A stretch of 64,000 nt of DNA from Pantoea deleyi (GTDB lineage Bacteria; Pseudomonadota; Gammaproteobacteria; Enterobacterales; Enterobacteriaceae): assembly GCF_022647325.1 (NCBI RefSeq), contig NZ_CP071405.1, positions 2,790,001-2,854,000 on the forward strand, given 5' to 3'. Of the stretch, positions 29,788 to 39,912 are shown piece after piece. The translations under genes were made by a program, and so were the position numbers. Each line of letters starts with the position of its first letter. Position 1 is the first letter of the stretch. Below the pieces are notes generated by a model. That model was not told where the DNA came from, made no database searches, and worked only from the letters and a program-made list of their open reading frames with translations.

Positions 29788-31125
29788 TTATTGCGGTTTA
29801 AAACGCATCGGGGCGTTTTTAAACACTTCGTAGACCGCCTGCGTAGGCGGCTTCGGAATTCGTGCCTGTCTGGCGGCTGCAATCGCGGCCTGGCAGAGCG
29901 CAGGATCGCCCCCCTCTGCCTTAACATCAATCAACAATCCATCAGGCGCAAGTTTAATCCGCAAATCACAGGTTTTTCCGCGATAGAGATCCGCATCATA
30001 GAACCGGCTCTGAATCGCACTGACCACCTGTCCCATGTAGGAGTTGATTTCCGCGCCTGTTGCACCGGCTTTCTTCTGGTTTCCCTGCCCTGCTGCGCCA
30101 CCGGAGGCACCGCTTTTCGGTGCATTTTTACCTGACGTCAGGCCACCCAGTAAATCATCGACGTCGCTGTCATTGGCCGCATCGGCGGCCGCTTTCGCTT
30201 TCGCGTCAGCTTTGGCTTTCGCCGCGGCATCGGCTTTGGCTTTCGCGGCAGCATCCGCTTTCGCTTTGGCTGCGGCCTCTGCTTTAGCCTTCGCGGCGGC
30301 TTCGGCCTTCTCTTTCGCGGCCTCTTTCGCGGCCTCTTTCGCCGCTTCGGCTTTGGCTTTGGCTGCCTCGGCGGCTTTCTCTTTCGCCTCTTCCGCGGCT
30401 TTGGCTTTCGCTTCAGCGGCTTTCTCTTTGGCCTCTTCCGCCGCTTTCGCTTTCGCGTCGGCAGCAGCTTTTGCTTTGGCTTCAGCGGCCGCTTTCGCAT
30501 CCGCTTCCGATTTAGCCTTCGCTTCGGCTACGGCTTTCTCTTTGGCCGCCGCCGCTGCGGCAGCTTTGGCCTGCTGATCAGCCTGCTTTTTTGCCTCGGC
30601 TGCCGCCTGCTTCGCCTCTTCGGCAGCGGCTTTGGCCTGCGCATCCGCCTGCGCTTTTGCCTCGGCTTTGGCTTTCGCCGCCGCGGCTTCAGCCGTTTTC
30701 TGCTGCTCCTGCGCCTGCTTCGCCGCCTCTTCTGCCGCTTTCTGCTGAGCCGCCTGCTGCTTAGCCTCTTCTTTCGCTGTTTCCTGCGCCGCTAAACGCT
30801 CTTTTTCCAGCGCTTTCAGACGCTGCTGCTCAGCCGCCTGTTTCTGCTGCAGCTCTTCAGCCTGCTGCTGCGCCTGCTTTTTGCGCTGCTGCTCAGCACG
30901 CTGACTGTCGCTCTGCTGGTTCTGCTGACGATTGTATTGACTGACAACGGCTCCGGGATCGACCATGACCGCATCAATATCACCGCCGCCGCCCCCCGCA
31001 CTGCTGGGGTCAATGTGCTCATTAAACGAGCTCCATATCAGCAGCGCGATCAGCACGATATGCAGAATCACCGAAATGATTATCGCGCGCTTTAACTTCT
31101 CGTTTTGCTCGGTTGCCTTCGACAC
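29788..31125 (-). CDS. tolA: TolA, inner membrane to outer membrane linker
   Basis: Spans the periplasm to pull on TolB-Pal using energy from TolQR. It is 445 residues (E. coli 421). An N-terminal membrane anchor (residues about 14-34) is followed by a very long Ala/Lys/Glu/Gln-rich helical domain (about 60-320) built from imperfect repeats such as KAKAEA and KEKAAEA. The globular C-terminal domain has YRGKTCDLRIKLAPDGLLIDV. Repeat number varies widely among strains, which explains the extra length. Confidence 0.96.
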   Translation of the reverse strand: MSKATEQNEKLKRAIIISVILHIVLIALLIWSSFNEHIDPSSAGGGGGDIDAVMVDPGAVVSQYNRQQNQQSDSQRAEQQRKKQAQQQAEELQQKQAAEQQRLKALEKERLAAQETAKEEAKQQAAQQKAAEEAAKQAQEQQKTAEAAAAKAKAEAKAQADAQAKAAAEEAKQAAAEAKKQADQQAKAAAAAAAKEKAVAEAKAKSEADAKAAAEAKAKAAADAKAKAAEEAKEKAAEAKAKAAEEAKEKAAEAAKAKAEAAKEAAKEAAKEKAEAAAKAKAEAAAKAKADAAAKAKADAAAKAKADAKAKAAADAANDSDVDDLLGGLTSGKNAPKSGASGGAAGQGNQKKAGATGAEINSYMGQVVSAIQSRFYDADLYRGKTCDLRIKLAPDGLLIDVKAEGGDPALCQAAIAAARQARIPKPPTQAVYEVFKNAPMRFKPQ

Positions 31126-31152
31126 ACTCGGTTCCCAAAAAACGGTTCGATT

Positions 31153-31584
31153 TTAAATCGGCTGCGTCATCAAACCGACAGATTTAACACCCGCCTGGTG
31201 CAGCAGGTTCAGCGCTTTAATAATTTCATCGTAAGGCACCTCTTTCGCGCCCCCGATTAAAAAGACCGTCTTAGGATTCGCTTCCAGCCGACGCTGCGCT
31301 TCGCTGATCACCTGCTCTGGCGGAAGTTGATCCATGCGGTCGTGATCCACGACCAGGCTGTATTGCCCCACCCCCGCGACTTCAACAATCACCGGCGGAT
31401 TATCATCGCTGGAAACGGTTTTTGAGTCGGTGGCATCGGGCAGATCCACTTCCACGCTCTGGGTAATAATGGGCGCCGTTGCCATGAAGATCAGCAGCAG
31501 CACCAACAGGACGTCCAGGAGCGGAACGATGTTGATTTCCGACTTCAGGTCGCGGCTTTTGCGACCACGTACTCTGGCCATCAT
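31153..31584 (-). CDS. tolR: TolR, proton-channel subunit of Tol system
   Basis: An ExbD-family protein of 143 residues with a single membrane span near residues 18-38 that carries the essential channel Asp in the VPLLDVLLVLLLIF segment. A periplasmic peptidoglycan-binding domain follows. It works with TolQ to use the proton motive force and drive TolA. It sits 10 bp after tolQ. Confidence 0.97.
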   Translation of the reverse strand: MMARVRGRKSRDLKSEINIVPLLDVLLVLLLIFMATAPIITQSVEVDLPDATDSKTVSSDDNPPVIVEVAGVGQYSLVVDHDRMDQLPPEQVISEAQRRLEANPKTVFLIGGAKEVPYDEIIKALNLLHQAGVKSVGLMTQPI

Positions 31585-31594
31585 TAACCTCTAT

Positions 31595-32682
<1,088 letters not shown>

Positions 32683-32819
32683 TCTACATCCCGGCCTCGT
32701 TTTAAACGTTGCTACTATACGCAAGAGAATTGGGGTTGGGAATGGGTCGCCAGAGCCAGACGAAAATAATTATCGCTCCGTAACAAACGGAACGATTTCA
32801 GGGAGATTTATTGACCAGA

Positions 32820-32844
32820 CGCTGACAAAAATTCACTGTCAGCG
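32820..32844 (-). other. hairpin between ybgE and ybgC
   Basis: The 8-bp inverted repeat CGCTGACA / TGTCAGCG with a nine-base loop lies in the 177-bp gap between ybgE and ybgC. There is no T tract after it on the minus strand, so it could be an mRNA stability element or a weak attenuator between the cyd and tol gene groups. Confidence 0.45.
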
Positions 32845-32859
32845 CCGGTGAGACGGGGA

Positions 32860-33153
32860 TCAGAGGTAAAAACGGTAAAGCGCCAGACCTGATACCAGCA
32901 TGGCGGGTAACGGCGTGAAGAGCGCCTGCCATCGGCTTTTCTGTGGCCGAAAACCCACGCCGTGGATCACGCCGGTGCAGACCGCCCAGATCAGCACCAG
33001 TCCCTGCAGCCCGGGTAACGGGCCGGCCTGACTGCTAAAACGCGTCGGGTCCCACAACACTGCCCCGGCCGTGACCAGCGCCAGCAGCAGTGAAAGGGCC
33101 CGCAGCGGGCCCCTGTCCATCAGATCGTAGAGCATCCGGATGGCCTTACGCAT
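32860..33153 (-). CDS. ybgE: YbgE, cyd operon membrane protein
   Basis: A 97-residue inner-membrane protein with three hydrophobic segments, the same length as E. coli YbgE. The conserved GVIHGVGFRPQKSRWQ segment is visible. Its molecular role is undefined, though it is cotranscribed with cydABX. The ATG overlaps the cydX stop by one base (TGATG). Confidence 0.9.
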   Translation of the reverse strand: MRKAIRMLYDLMDRGPLRALSLLLALVTAGAVLWDPTRFSSQAGPLPGLQGLVLIWAVCTGVIHGVGFRPQKSRWQALFTPLPAMLVSGLALYRFYL

Positions 33154-33257
33154 CAGCGCGGCTCATCCTGTGCATCAGCCTGCTCAATCGCCAGCGCGGT
33201 CACGATACCGAAAGCGCAGGCCAGCAGGGTGCCGAGAATCCAGGCAAAATACCACAT
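33153..33257 (-). CDS. cydX: cytochrome bd-I small subunit CydX
   Basis: A 34-residue single-span peptide starting MWYFAWILGTLLACAFGI, nearly the E. coli CydX sequence (37 residues). It stabilises the haems of cytochrome bd oxidase. It lies 15 bp after cydB and overlaps ybgE by one base. AGGAGACG precedes the ATG as a clear ribosome-binding site. Confidence 0.95.
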   Translation of the reverse strand: MWYFAWILGTLLACAFGIVTALAIEQADAQDEPR

Positions 33258-33272
33258 GCGACGTCTCCTTAA

Positions 33273-34412
33273 TTAATAGAGTGAGTGACTGTTGCTTTCA
33301 ATGTGCTCTTTGGTGATACGGCCAAACATCTTCCAGTAACACCAGGTGGTATAAGCCAGAATGATCGGCACGAAGATCACGGCAGCCACGGTCATGGTCT
33401 GCAGCGTCAGCAGGCTCGAGGTGGCATCCCACATTGTCAGACTGACGCCCGGCACGGTGCTGGAGGGCATGATGAACGGAAACATTGCAATGCCCGCGGT
33501 CATGATGACGCAGGCCAGCGTCAGCGAGGAGAACAGGAACGCCCAGGCGCCCTTCTCTATCCGGGAGCAGAGGATGGTGAGCAGCGGCAGCACCACACCC
33601 AGCAGCGGGAAGAGCCACAGCACAGGATGCTGGCGGAAGTTGACCATCCAGGCCCCCGCTTCGCGCACGACGGTTTTACCCAGCGGGTTCGAGGCCGCGA
33701 AGTGATCCATCGTGCTGGTGACGACATAGCCCGGAATACCGTAGTTGACCCAGACACCCGCCAGGATAAAGCAGACCATCATCACCAGCGCGGCAAGCTG
33801 CGCGGCGGTGCGTGAGCGCAGATGCAGCTCACCCGTGGTGCGCATCTGCAGATAGGTCGCGCCCTGCGCCAGGATCATCGCCACGCTCACCACACCCGCC
33901 AGCAGGCCGAACGGATTCAGCAGCTGGAAGAAGTTGCCGGTGTAAAACAGACGCAGATACTCATCGGCATGGAACGGCACCCCCTGCAGCAGGTTGCCAA
34001 ACGCCACGCCGATCACCAGCGGCGGCACGAAGCTGCCAATGAAGATGCCCCAGTCCCAGGCACCGCGCCAGCGGGTATCTTCGATCTTGGAACGGTAGTC
34101 GAAGCCAACCGGACGGAAGAACAGCGACGCCAGCACCAGAATCATCGCCACGTAGAAGCCGGAGAAGGCCGCCGCGTAGACCATAGGCCAGGCCGCAAAC
34201 AGCGCCCCGCCCGCGGTGATCAGCCACACCTGGTTACCGTCCCAGTGAGGGGCGATGCTGTTAATCATGACGCGACGTTCGGTATCGGTACGTCCCAGGA
34301 TGCGCGTCAGCATACCGACGCCCATATCAAAACCATCGGCGACGGCGAAACCGATCAGCAGCACGCCAATCAACAGCCACCAGACAAAGCGCAGAACTTC
34401 ATAATCAAACAT
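33273..34412 (-). CDS. cydB: cytochrome bd-I ubiquinol oxidase subunit II
   Basis: Subunit II of the high-affinity quinol oxidase, 379 residues as in E. coli, with about nine membrane spans. The N-terminal VWWLLIGVLLIGFAVADGFD carries conserved residues of the oxygen and proton pathway. It starts 11 bp after cydA. Confidence 0.97.
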   Translation of the reverse strand: MFDYEVLRFVWWLLIGVLLIGFAVADGFDMGVGMLTRILGRTDTERRVMINSIAPHWDGNQVWLITAGGALFAAWPMVYAAAFSGFYVAMILVLASLFFRPVGFDYRSKIEDTRWRGAWDWGIFIGSFVPPLVIGVAFGNLLQGVPFHADEYLRLFYTGNFFQLLNPFGLLAGVVSVAMILAQGATYLQMRTTGELHLRSRTAAQLAALVMMVCFILAGVWVNYGIPGYVVTSTMDHFAASNPLGKTVVREAGAWMVNFRQHPVLWLFPLLGVVLPLLTILCSRIEKGAWAFLFSSLTLACVIMTAGIAMFPFIMPSSTVPGVSLTMWDATSSLLTLQTMTVAAVIFVPIILAYTTWCYWKMFGRITKEHIESNSHSLY

Positions 34413-34423
34413 GGTCGCTCTCC

Positions 34424-35995
34424 TTATCCCTGCACCGGCCGAGGGGTTGCCGTGATCTGCTCATGGTGATAACGCCCGGTTTTCAGGCTGCTCGGCCCCA
34501 GACGGGCGAATTTAAACATCAGGTACATTTCAGCCACCAGGAACAGCGTGTAGAGACCGCAAATCAGGATCATCGAGAACAGCAGATCGCCGGTGGTCAG
34601 CGAGGAGTTAGCCACCGCAGTCGGCAGGATCTCACCGATCGCCCAGGGTTGACGGCCATACTCCGCCACGAACCAGCCCGACTCGACGGCAATCCAGGGA
34701 AGCGGGATCCCGAACAGCGCCGCTTTCAGTAACAGGCGGTTTTTACCTACGCGATTACGTATTACGCTCCAGAATGAGAGGGTGATGATGCCCAGCAGCA
34801 GCACGCCACACAGCACCATGATGCGGAAGGCGAAGTAGAGCGGCGCCACGCGCGGGATAGAGTCCTGCGTCGCCTGTTTGATCTGTGCTTCCGTCGCATC
34901 CGCCACGTTGTCGGTATAGCGTTTCAGCAGCAGACCGTAACCGAGATCCTGCTTGTGCTGATTAAAGGCATCACGCACCGCCGGATCCTGGCTGCCACTG
35001 CGCAGTTCATTCAGCAGGGTGTACGCTTTCATGCCGTTACGGATGCGGACTTCATGCTGCGCCATCAGATCTTTCAGGCCAGTAACCGGCTTGTCGACGG
35101 AGCGGGTAGCGATCAGGCCCAGCAGCCACGGGATCTGCACGGCATAGCGGTTCTCCTGCTTCGCCTGATCGGGCACGCCAAACAGGGTGAATGAGGCGGG
35201 TGCCTGCTGGGTGTCCCACTCCGCTTCGATCGCGGCCAGCTTGGTTTTCTGCACATCCCCCATCTCATAGCCCGACTCGTCGCCCAGCAGAATCACGGAG
35301 AGCACCGCCGCCATGCCAAAGCTGGCCGCGATAGCGAAGGAGCGTTTCGCGAAGGCCAGGTCACGACCTTTCAGCATGTACCAGGCGCTGATGCCGAGAA
35401 TAAACATCGCCCCGGTGGTGTAACCCGCAGCCACGGTGTGAACGAATTTCACCTGCGCCACCGGATTCAGCACCAGCTGGGAGAAGCTCACCATCTCCAT
35501 ACGCATGGTTTCGAAATTGAACTCCGAAGCGACAGGGTTCTGCATCCAGCCGTTGGCGACCAGAATCCACAGCGCAGACATGTTTGAGCCCAGCGCCACC
35601 AGCCAGGTGACCGCCATGTGCTGCACTTTGCCCAGCCGATCCCAGCCAAAGAAGAACAGGCCGACAAAGGTGGACTCCAGGAAGAACGCCATCAGCCCTT
35701 CGATAGCGAGCGGCGCGCCAAAGATATCGCCGACGTAGTGAGAGTAATAGGACCAGTTTGTTCCGAACTGAAATTCCATGGTCAGTCCGGTGGCCACACC
35801 CAGCGCAAAGTTAATCCCAAATAACTTGCCCCAGAACTTGGTCATATCTTTATAAATCTGTTTACCGCTCAGGACGTAAACCGTTTCCATGATCGCCAGC
35901 AGAAACGCCATACCCAGCGTTAAAGGGACAAACAGAAAATGGTACATCGCCGTTAAGGCAAACTGTAACCGCGACAGCTCGACGATATCTAACAT
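34424..35995 (-). CDS. cydA: cytochrome bd-I ubiquinol oxidase subunit I
   Basis: Haem-bearing subunit, 523 residues (E. coli 522). His19 (LTAMYH) is the haem b595 ligand, [12 protein letters not shown] contains the b558 ligand His186 region, and the Q-loop follows with many charged residues. It reduces oxygen to water under low oxygen and maintains the proton motive force. It is first in cydABX-ybgE; the long upstream region holds ArcA- and FNR-like motifs. Confidence 0.97.
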   Translation of the reverse strand: MLDIVELSRLQFALTAMYHFLFVPLTLGMAFLLAIMETVYVLSGKQIYKDMTKFWGKLFGINFALGVATGLTMEFQFGTNWSYYSHYVGDIFGAPLAIEGLMAFFLESTFVGLFFFGWDRLGKVQHMAVTWLVALGSNMSALWILVANGWMQNPVASEFNFETMRMEMVSFSQLVLNPVAQVKFVHTVAAGYTTGAMFILGISAWYMLKGRDLAFAKRSFAIAASFGMAAVLSVILLGDESGYEMGDVQKTKLAAIEAEWDTQQAPASFTLFGVPDQAKQENRYAVQIPWLLGLIATRSVDKPVTGLKDLMAQHEVRIRNGMKAYTLLNELRSGSQDPAVRDAFNQHKQDLGYGLLLKRYTDNVADATEAQIKQATQDSIPRVAPLYFAFRIMVLCGVLLLGIITLSFWSVIRNRVGKNRLLLKAALFGIPLPWIAVESGWFVAEYGRQPWAIGEILPTAVANSSLTTGDLLFSMILICGLYTLFLVAEMYLMFKFARLGPSSLKTGRYHHEQITATPRPVQG

Positions 35996-36521
35996 AAGGA
36001 CTCCTTGCTCCTCGCTTTGTCTCCGTCACGGTACGAATAATCCGGCCGCGATCAGAGTCAGGAACGACTGTTTATTAATTCCAGTTTTTAATACCCGCAG
36101 AACAGGGCTGTGAGCTGCCCGACCAGGCGAGTCGCGAAGGAAGCAGCTCTGAGAATTGTCAATCCGCGCTTTCGTTAACGCGTGCTTAAACAGGAGAAAG
36201 CGGGTGTTATCCCGGGATGAGCAGACGTTTGAAAATTTGTGTAAAAGGCTGGATTGATGCAGCGCAATTTACGCCCTTAACGCTGCGCTTTGCCAGAGAA
36301 ATAGTTGGATATAAATCGCAATTAATTGATCTGGATTAACGCAATAAGTTTCCAGATGGAGTCAGGTAGGTTTCTTGTTAATAAGATGTCATTAATGAAA
36401 TCAGGAGTGAGAAAATAGTTTACTATTGCCACTATCCATTAACGAAATAAATAACTTGATGGTCATCTGAGACACCCCTGCTCGCGCTGATGGCGGCAGG
36501 AAAACGGCCCGTTTCGCCCAT
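35996..36521 (-). promoter_or_regulatory. cydA upstream control region
   Basis: About 525 bp without a gene between cydA and the sucD terminator. It is AT-rich between 36290 and 36470. TTGATCTGGATTAA (36326-36339) matches the FNR box TTGAT-N4-ATCAA at nine of ten positions, and GTTAATAAGATGTCATTAA (36377-36395) resembles an ArcA direct repeat. In E. coli the cyd promoters also lie far upstream, with ArcA and FNR control. I could not assign the -10/-35 elements with confidence. E. coli has the mng genes near here; none are present. Confidence 0.5.
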
Positions 36522-36548
36522 AAAAAAAGCCACCCGAAGGTGGCTTCT
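36522..36548 (-). terminator. terminator after sucD
   Basis: On the minus strand GCCACC-ttcg-GGTGGC is followed by seven T residues (A run 36522-36528 on the plus strand), about 20 bp after the sucD stop. It ends the sdhCDAB-sucABCD transcript. Confidence 0.93.
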
Positions 36549-36567
36549 TTATCGCTGCCGATCAGAC

Positions 36568-37443
36568 TCAGCGGGCAGGTAAAACGGCTTTCACCGCGTC
36601 ACCGATGTCCGCCAGGCTGCGAACGGTTTTCACGCCTGCGGCTTCCAGCGCGGCAAACTTCTCATCTGCCGTGCCTTTACCCCCGGCGATGATCGCACCA
36701 GCGTGACCCATACGCTTGCCTTTCGGCGCCGTCACACCCGCGATGTAGCCAACAACCGGCTTGGTCACGTGCTCTTTGATGAAGGCCGCCGCTTCTTCTT
36801 CTGCGCTGCCGCCGATCTCACCGATCATCACGATCGCTTCCGTCTGTGGATCGTCCTGGAACATTTTCAGGATGTCGATGAAGTTAGAGCCTGGGATCGG
36901 GTCACCACCGATACCGACGCAGGTAGACTGGCCGTAGCCGATATCCGTCGTCTGCTTAACCGCTTCATAAGTCAGAGTACCGGAACGGGAAACGATACCC
37001 ACGCGGCCCGGCTGGTGAATGTGGCCCGGCATGATGCCGATCTTACATTCGCCAGGGGTGATGACGCCCGGACAGTTTGGACCGATCATCCGCACGCCCG
37101 CTTCATCCAGCTTCATTTTCACGGTCAGCATATCCAGCGTCGGGATGCCTTCGGTGATGGTGATGATCAGTTTGATGCCCGCTTCGATCGCTTCCAGGAT
37201 GCCATCTTTGCAGAAAGGCGCCGGCACGTAGATCACGGTGGCAGTGGCACCGGTCGCTTCGACCGCCTCGCGCACGGTGTTGAACACCGGCAGGCCGAGA
37301 TGGGTGGTGCCGCCTTTGCCTGGGGTCACGCCGCCAACCAGCTGCGTACCATAGGCCAGCGCCTGCTCAGAGTGGAAAGTCCCCTGGCCGCCAGTGAAAC
37401 CCTGGCAGATGACTTTGGTGTTTTTGTCGATCAGAATGGACAT
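36568..37443 (-). CDS. sucD: succinyl-CoA synthetase alpha subunit
   Basis: Alpha subunit of the TCA enzyme that makes succinate and ATP from succinyl-CoA. It has 291 residues (E. coli 289). The CoA-binding N-terminal Rossmann segment [18 protein letters not shown] and the phospho-His loop in [18 protein letters not shown] are present. It overlaps the sucC stop by one base (TAATG). Confidence 0.97.
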   Translation of the reverse strand: MSILIDKNTKVICQGFTGGQGTFHSEQALAYGTQLVGGVTPGKGGTTHLGLPVFNTVREAVEATGATATVIYVPAPFCKDGILEAIEAGIKLIITITEGIPTLDMLTVKMKLDEAGVRMIGPNCPGVITPGECKIGIMPGHIHQPGRVGIVSRSGTLTYEAVKQTTDIGYGQSTCVGIGGDPIPGSNFIDILKMFQDDPQTEAIVMIGEIGGSAEEEAAAFIKEHVTKPVVGYIAGVTAPKGKRMGHAGAIIAGGKGTADEKFAALEAAGVKTVRSLADIGDAVKAVLPAR

Positions 37444-38609
37444 TATTTACCCTCCGCGGCAGCAACAACACGCTGTGCGGCGTCTGTCAGGCTGGTTGCT
37501 GCAATGATGTTCAGACCGCTGTCCGCCAGTTTCTGGGCGCCCAGCTCGGCGTTGTTACCTTCCAGACGTACCACAACCGGCACGTTCACACCCACTTCAG
37601 CGACGGCGCCGATGATGCCGTCGGCAATCAGGTCGCAGCGTACGATGCCGCCGAAAATGTTGACGAAGACAGCTTTCACCGCATCGTCAGACAGGATGAT
37701 TTTGAAGGCTTCGGTTACGCGCTCTTTAGTTGCGCCGCCGCCGACATCCAGGAAGTTGGCTGGCTGACCGCCGTGGTGCTTAACGATGTCCATGGTACCC
37801 ATCGCCAGGCCTGCGCCGTTAACCATACAACCGATGTTGCCTTCCAGCGCAACATAGTTCAGTTCCCACTGTGTTGCATGGGCTTCACGCGGATCTTCCT
37901 GGCTTGGATCGCGCATTTCGCGCAGCTCTGGCTGACGGAACAGGGCATTGCCATCGGCACCCAGTTTGCCATCCAGGCAGATCAGATCGCCCTGTTTGGT
38001 GATCACCAGCGGGTTGATCTCAACCATCGCCAGATCGCGCTCCAGGAACAGTGTCGCCAGACCCATGAAGATCTTGGTGAACTGACCTACCAGCTTACCG
38101 GTCAGGCCCAGTTTGAAGGCCAGCTCGCGGCCCTGATAAGGCTGCGGACCGGTCAGCGGATCCAGCGCCATTTTGTGGATCAGGTGCGGGGTCTCTTCCG
38201 CTACTTTCTCGATTTCCACGCCGCCTTCGGTAGAGGCCATGAAAATTACGCGACGCGTTGCGCGATCGACCACGGCACCCAGGTAGAGCTCCTGATCGAT
38301 ATCTGTCGCCGCTTCAACCAGAATCTGGTTAACCGGCTGACCGTTTGCGTCTGTCTGGTAGGTCACCAGGCGTTTGCCCAGCCAGTTCTCAGCAAAAGCA
38401 CGGATCTCTTCTTTGCTGTTAACCACTTTCACACCGCCCGCTTTACCGCGGCCACCGGCATGAACCTGACATTTAACTACCCACGGGCCTGCGCCAATTT
38501 TAGAGGCTGCTTCTTCCGCTTCACGTGGTGTAGTACAGGCGTAACCCGTTGGTGCCGGCATGCCATACCGTGCAAACAGCTGTTTCGCCTGGTATTCGTG
38601 TAAGTTCAT
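37443..38609 (-). CDS. sucC: succinyl-CoA synthetase beta subunit
   Basis: Beta subunit, 388 residues as in E. coli, with an ATP-grasp domain followed by the C-terminal subunit interface domain. [20 protein letters not shown] is the classical start and [10 protein letters not shown] the nucleotide region. It lies 67 bp after sucB and is coupled to sucD. Confidence 0.97.
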   Translation of the reverse strand: MNLHEYQAKQLFARYGMPAPTGYACTTPREAEEAASKIGAGPWVVKCQVHAGGRGKAGGVKVVNSKEEIRAFAENWLGKRLVTYQTDANGQPVNQILVEAATDIDQELYLGAVVDRATRRVIFMASTEGGVEIEKVAEETPHLIHKMALDPLTGPQPYQGRELAFKLGLTGKLVGQFTKIFMGLATLFLERDLAMVEINPLVITKQGDLICLDGKLGADGNALFRQPELREMRDPSQEDPREAHATQWELNYVALEGNIGCMVNGAGLAMGTMDIVKHHGGQPANFLDVGGGATKERVTEAFKIILSDDAVKAVFVNIFGGIVRCDLIADGIIGAVAEVGVNVPVVVRLEGNNAELGAQKLADSGLNIIAATSLTDAAQRVVAAAEGK

Positions 38610-38676
38610 GATGTTCTATCCATTCAGGTCTGAAAAGAGTAATGAGGTTGGGCGCGCGGGGCGCGCCCGGTGAAAA

Positions 38677-39897
38677 TCAGACATCCAGCAGCAGACGCGC
38701 CGGATCTTCCAGCATCTCTTTCACTGCAACCAGATAACCCACTGATTCGCGGCCATCGATCAGACGGTGGTCGTAAGAGAGTGCCAGGTACATCATTGGC
38801 AGCACGACAACCTGACCATTGACCGCCATCGGGCGATCCTTGATAGCGTGCATGCCCAGGATGGCGCTCTGCGGTGGGTTGATGATCGGGGTGGACATCA
38901 GGGAACCAAAGACGCCGCCGTTGGTGATGGTGAAGTTACCGCCGGTCAGATCGTCCACGGTCAGCTTGCCATCACGGCCTTTCACAGCCAGCTCTTTAAT
39001 TTTCTTCTCGATGTCCGCCATGCTCAGCGCATCCACATCGCGCAGAACCGGTGTCACCAGGCCACGCGGCGTGGAGACGGCGATGCTGACGTCGAAGTAG
39101 TTGTGGTAAACCACATCTTCGCCATCAATGGAGGCGTTCACTTCCGGATAGCGTTTCAGCGCTTCAACAACCGCTTTCAGGTAGAAAGACATAAAGCCCA
39201 GACGTACGCCGTGACGCTTCTCGAACGCCTCACCATACTGCTTACGCAGGTCCATGATCGGCTTCATGTTGATTTCGTTGAAGGTCGTCAGCATCGCGGT
39301 GCTGTTTTTCGCTTCCAGCAGACGCTCAGCCACGCGCTTGCGCAGGCGGGTCATCGGCACGCGTTTTTCGCTGCGACTGGCAACAGGCTGCTGAACGGCG
39401 GCGGTATCCGCGGCCGGTGCGGCGCTGCTGGCCTTCGGCGCGTTCGCCAGATGTTTCTCAACATCTTCACGGGTCAGACGTCCGCCCACACCGCTGCCTT
39501 TGATCTGCGAGGCATCCAGGTTGTGCTCAGCAATCAGGCGGCGAATCGCCGGGCTGAGTGCATCGTTGCTCTCTTCTTCCAGAGACGCGGTCTGACGCTG
39601 AGCCGGGGTAGACTCTTTGCTTTCAGATTTCGCGCTGGTCTCTTTACCGGCACTGTTGCCCTCTTTCAGGCGGCCCAGGATCTGGCGGGAAGTGACGGTG
39701 GCGCCCTCTTCTTCCAGAACGGCTTCCAGGATACCGTCCGCAGCGGCGGGAACTTCCAGCACGACTTTATCGGTTTCGATTTCAACCAGCACTTCATCGC
39801 GAGTGACGGCATCGCCTGGTTTTTTGTGCCAGGTTGCCACTGAGGCATCGGCAACCGATTCAGGCAGGTCGGGAACGAGAATATCTACGCTACTCAT
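38677..39897 (-). CDS. sucB: 2-oxoglutarate dehydrogenase E2, dihydrolipoyl succinyltransferase
   Basis: Core subunit of the oxoglutarate dehydrogenase complex, 406 residues. The lipoyl domain carries Lys44 in [11 protein letters not shown]; the peripheral subunit-binding domain (about 115-150) has [18 protein letters not shown]; the catalytic domain ends with the active-site DHRLIDGRE motif. It starts 15 bp after sucA. Confidence 0.97.
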   Translation of the reverse strand: MSSVDILVPDLPESVADASVATWHKKPGDAVTRDEVLVEIETDKVVLEVPAAADGILEAVLEEEGATVTSRQILGRLKEGNSAGKETSAKSESKESTPAQRQTASLEEESNDALSPAIRRLIAEHNLDASQIKGSGVGGRLTREDVEKHLANAPKASSAAPAADTAAVQQPVASRSEKRVPMTRLRKRVAERLLEAKNSTAMLTTFNEINMKPIMDLRKQYGEAFEKRHGVRLGFMSFYLKAVVEALKRYPEVNASIDGEDVVYHNYFDVSIAVSTPRGLVTPVLRDVDALSMADIEKKIKELAVKGRDGKLTVDDLTGGNFTITNGGVFGSLMSTPIINPPQSAILGMHAIKDRPMAVNGQVVVLPMMYLALSYDHRLIDGRESVGYLVAVKEMLEDPARLLLDV

Positions 39898-39912
39898 TAT
39901 CTTTCCTTTTAA

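Noticed and set aside
30044..30577. Ala/Phe-rich plus-strand frame opposite tolA
   Set aside because: Low-complexity shadow of the Ala/Lys repeat domain of tolA.
36703..37767. Plus-strand open frame of 354 codons opposite sucD and sucC
   Set aside because: Antisense to two strongly conserved TCA genes; the His/Arg-rich translation matches no family.
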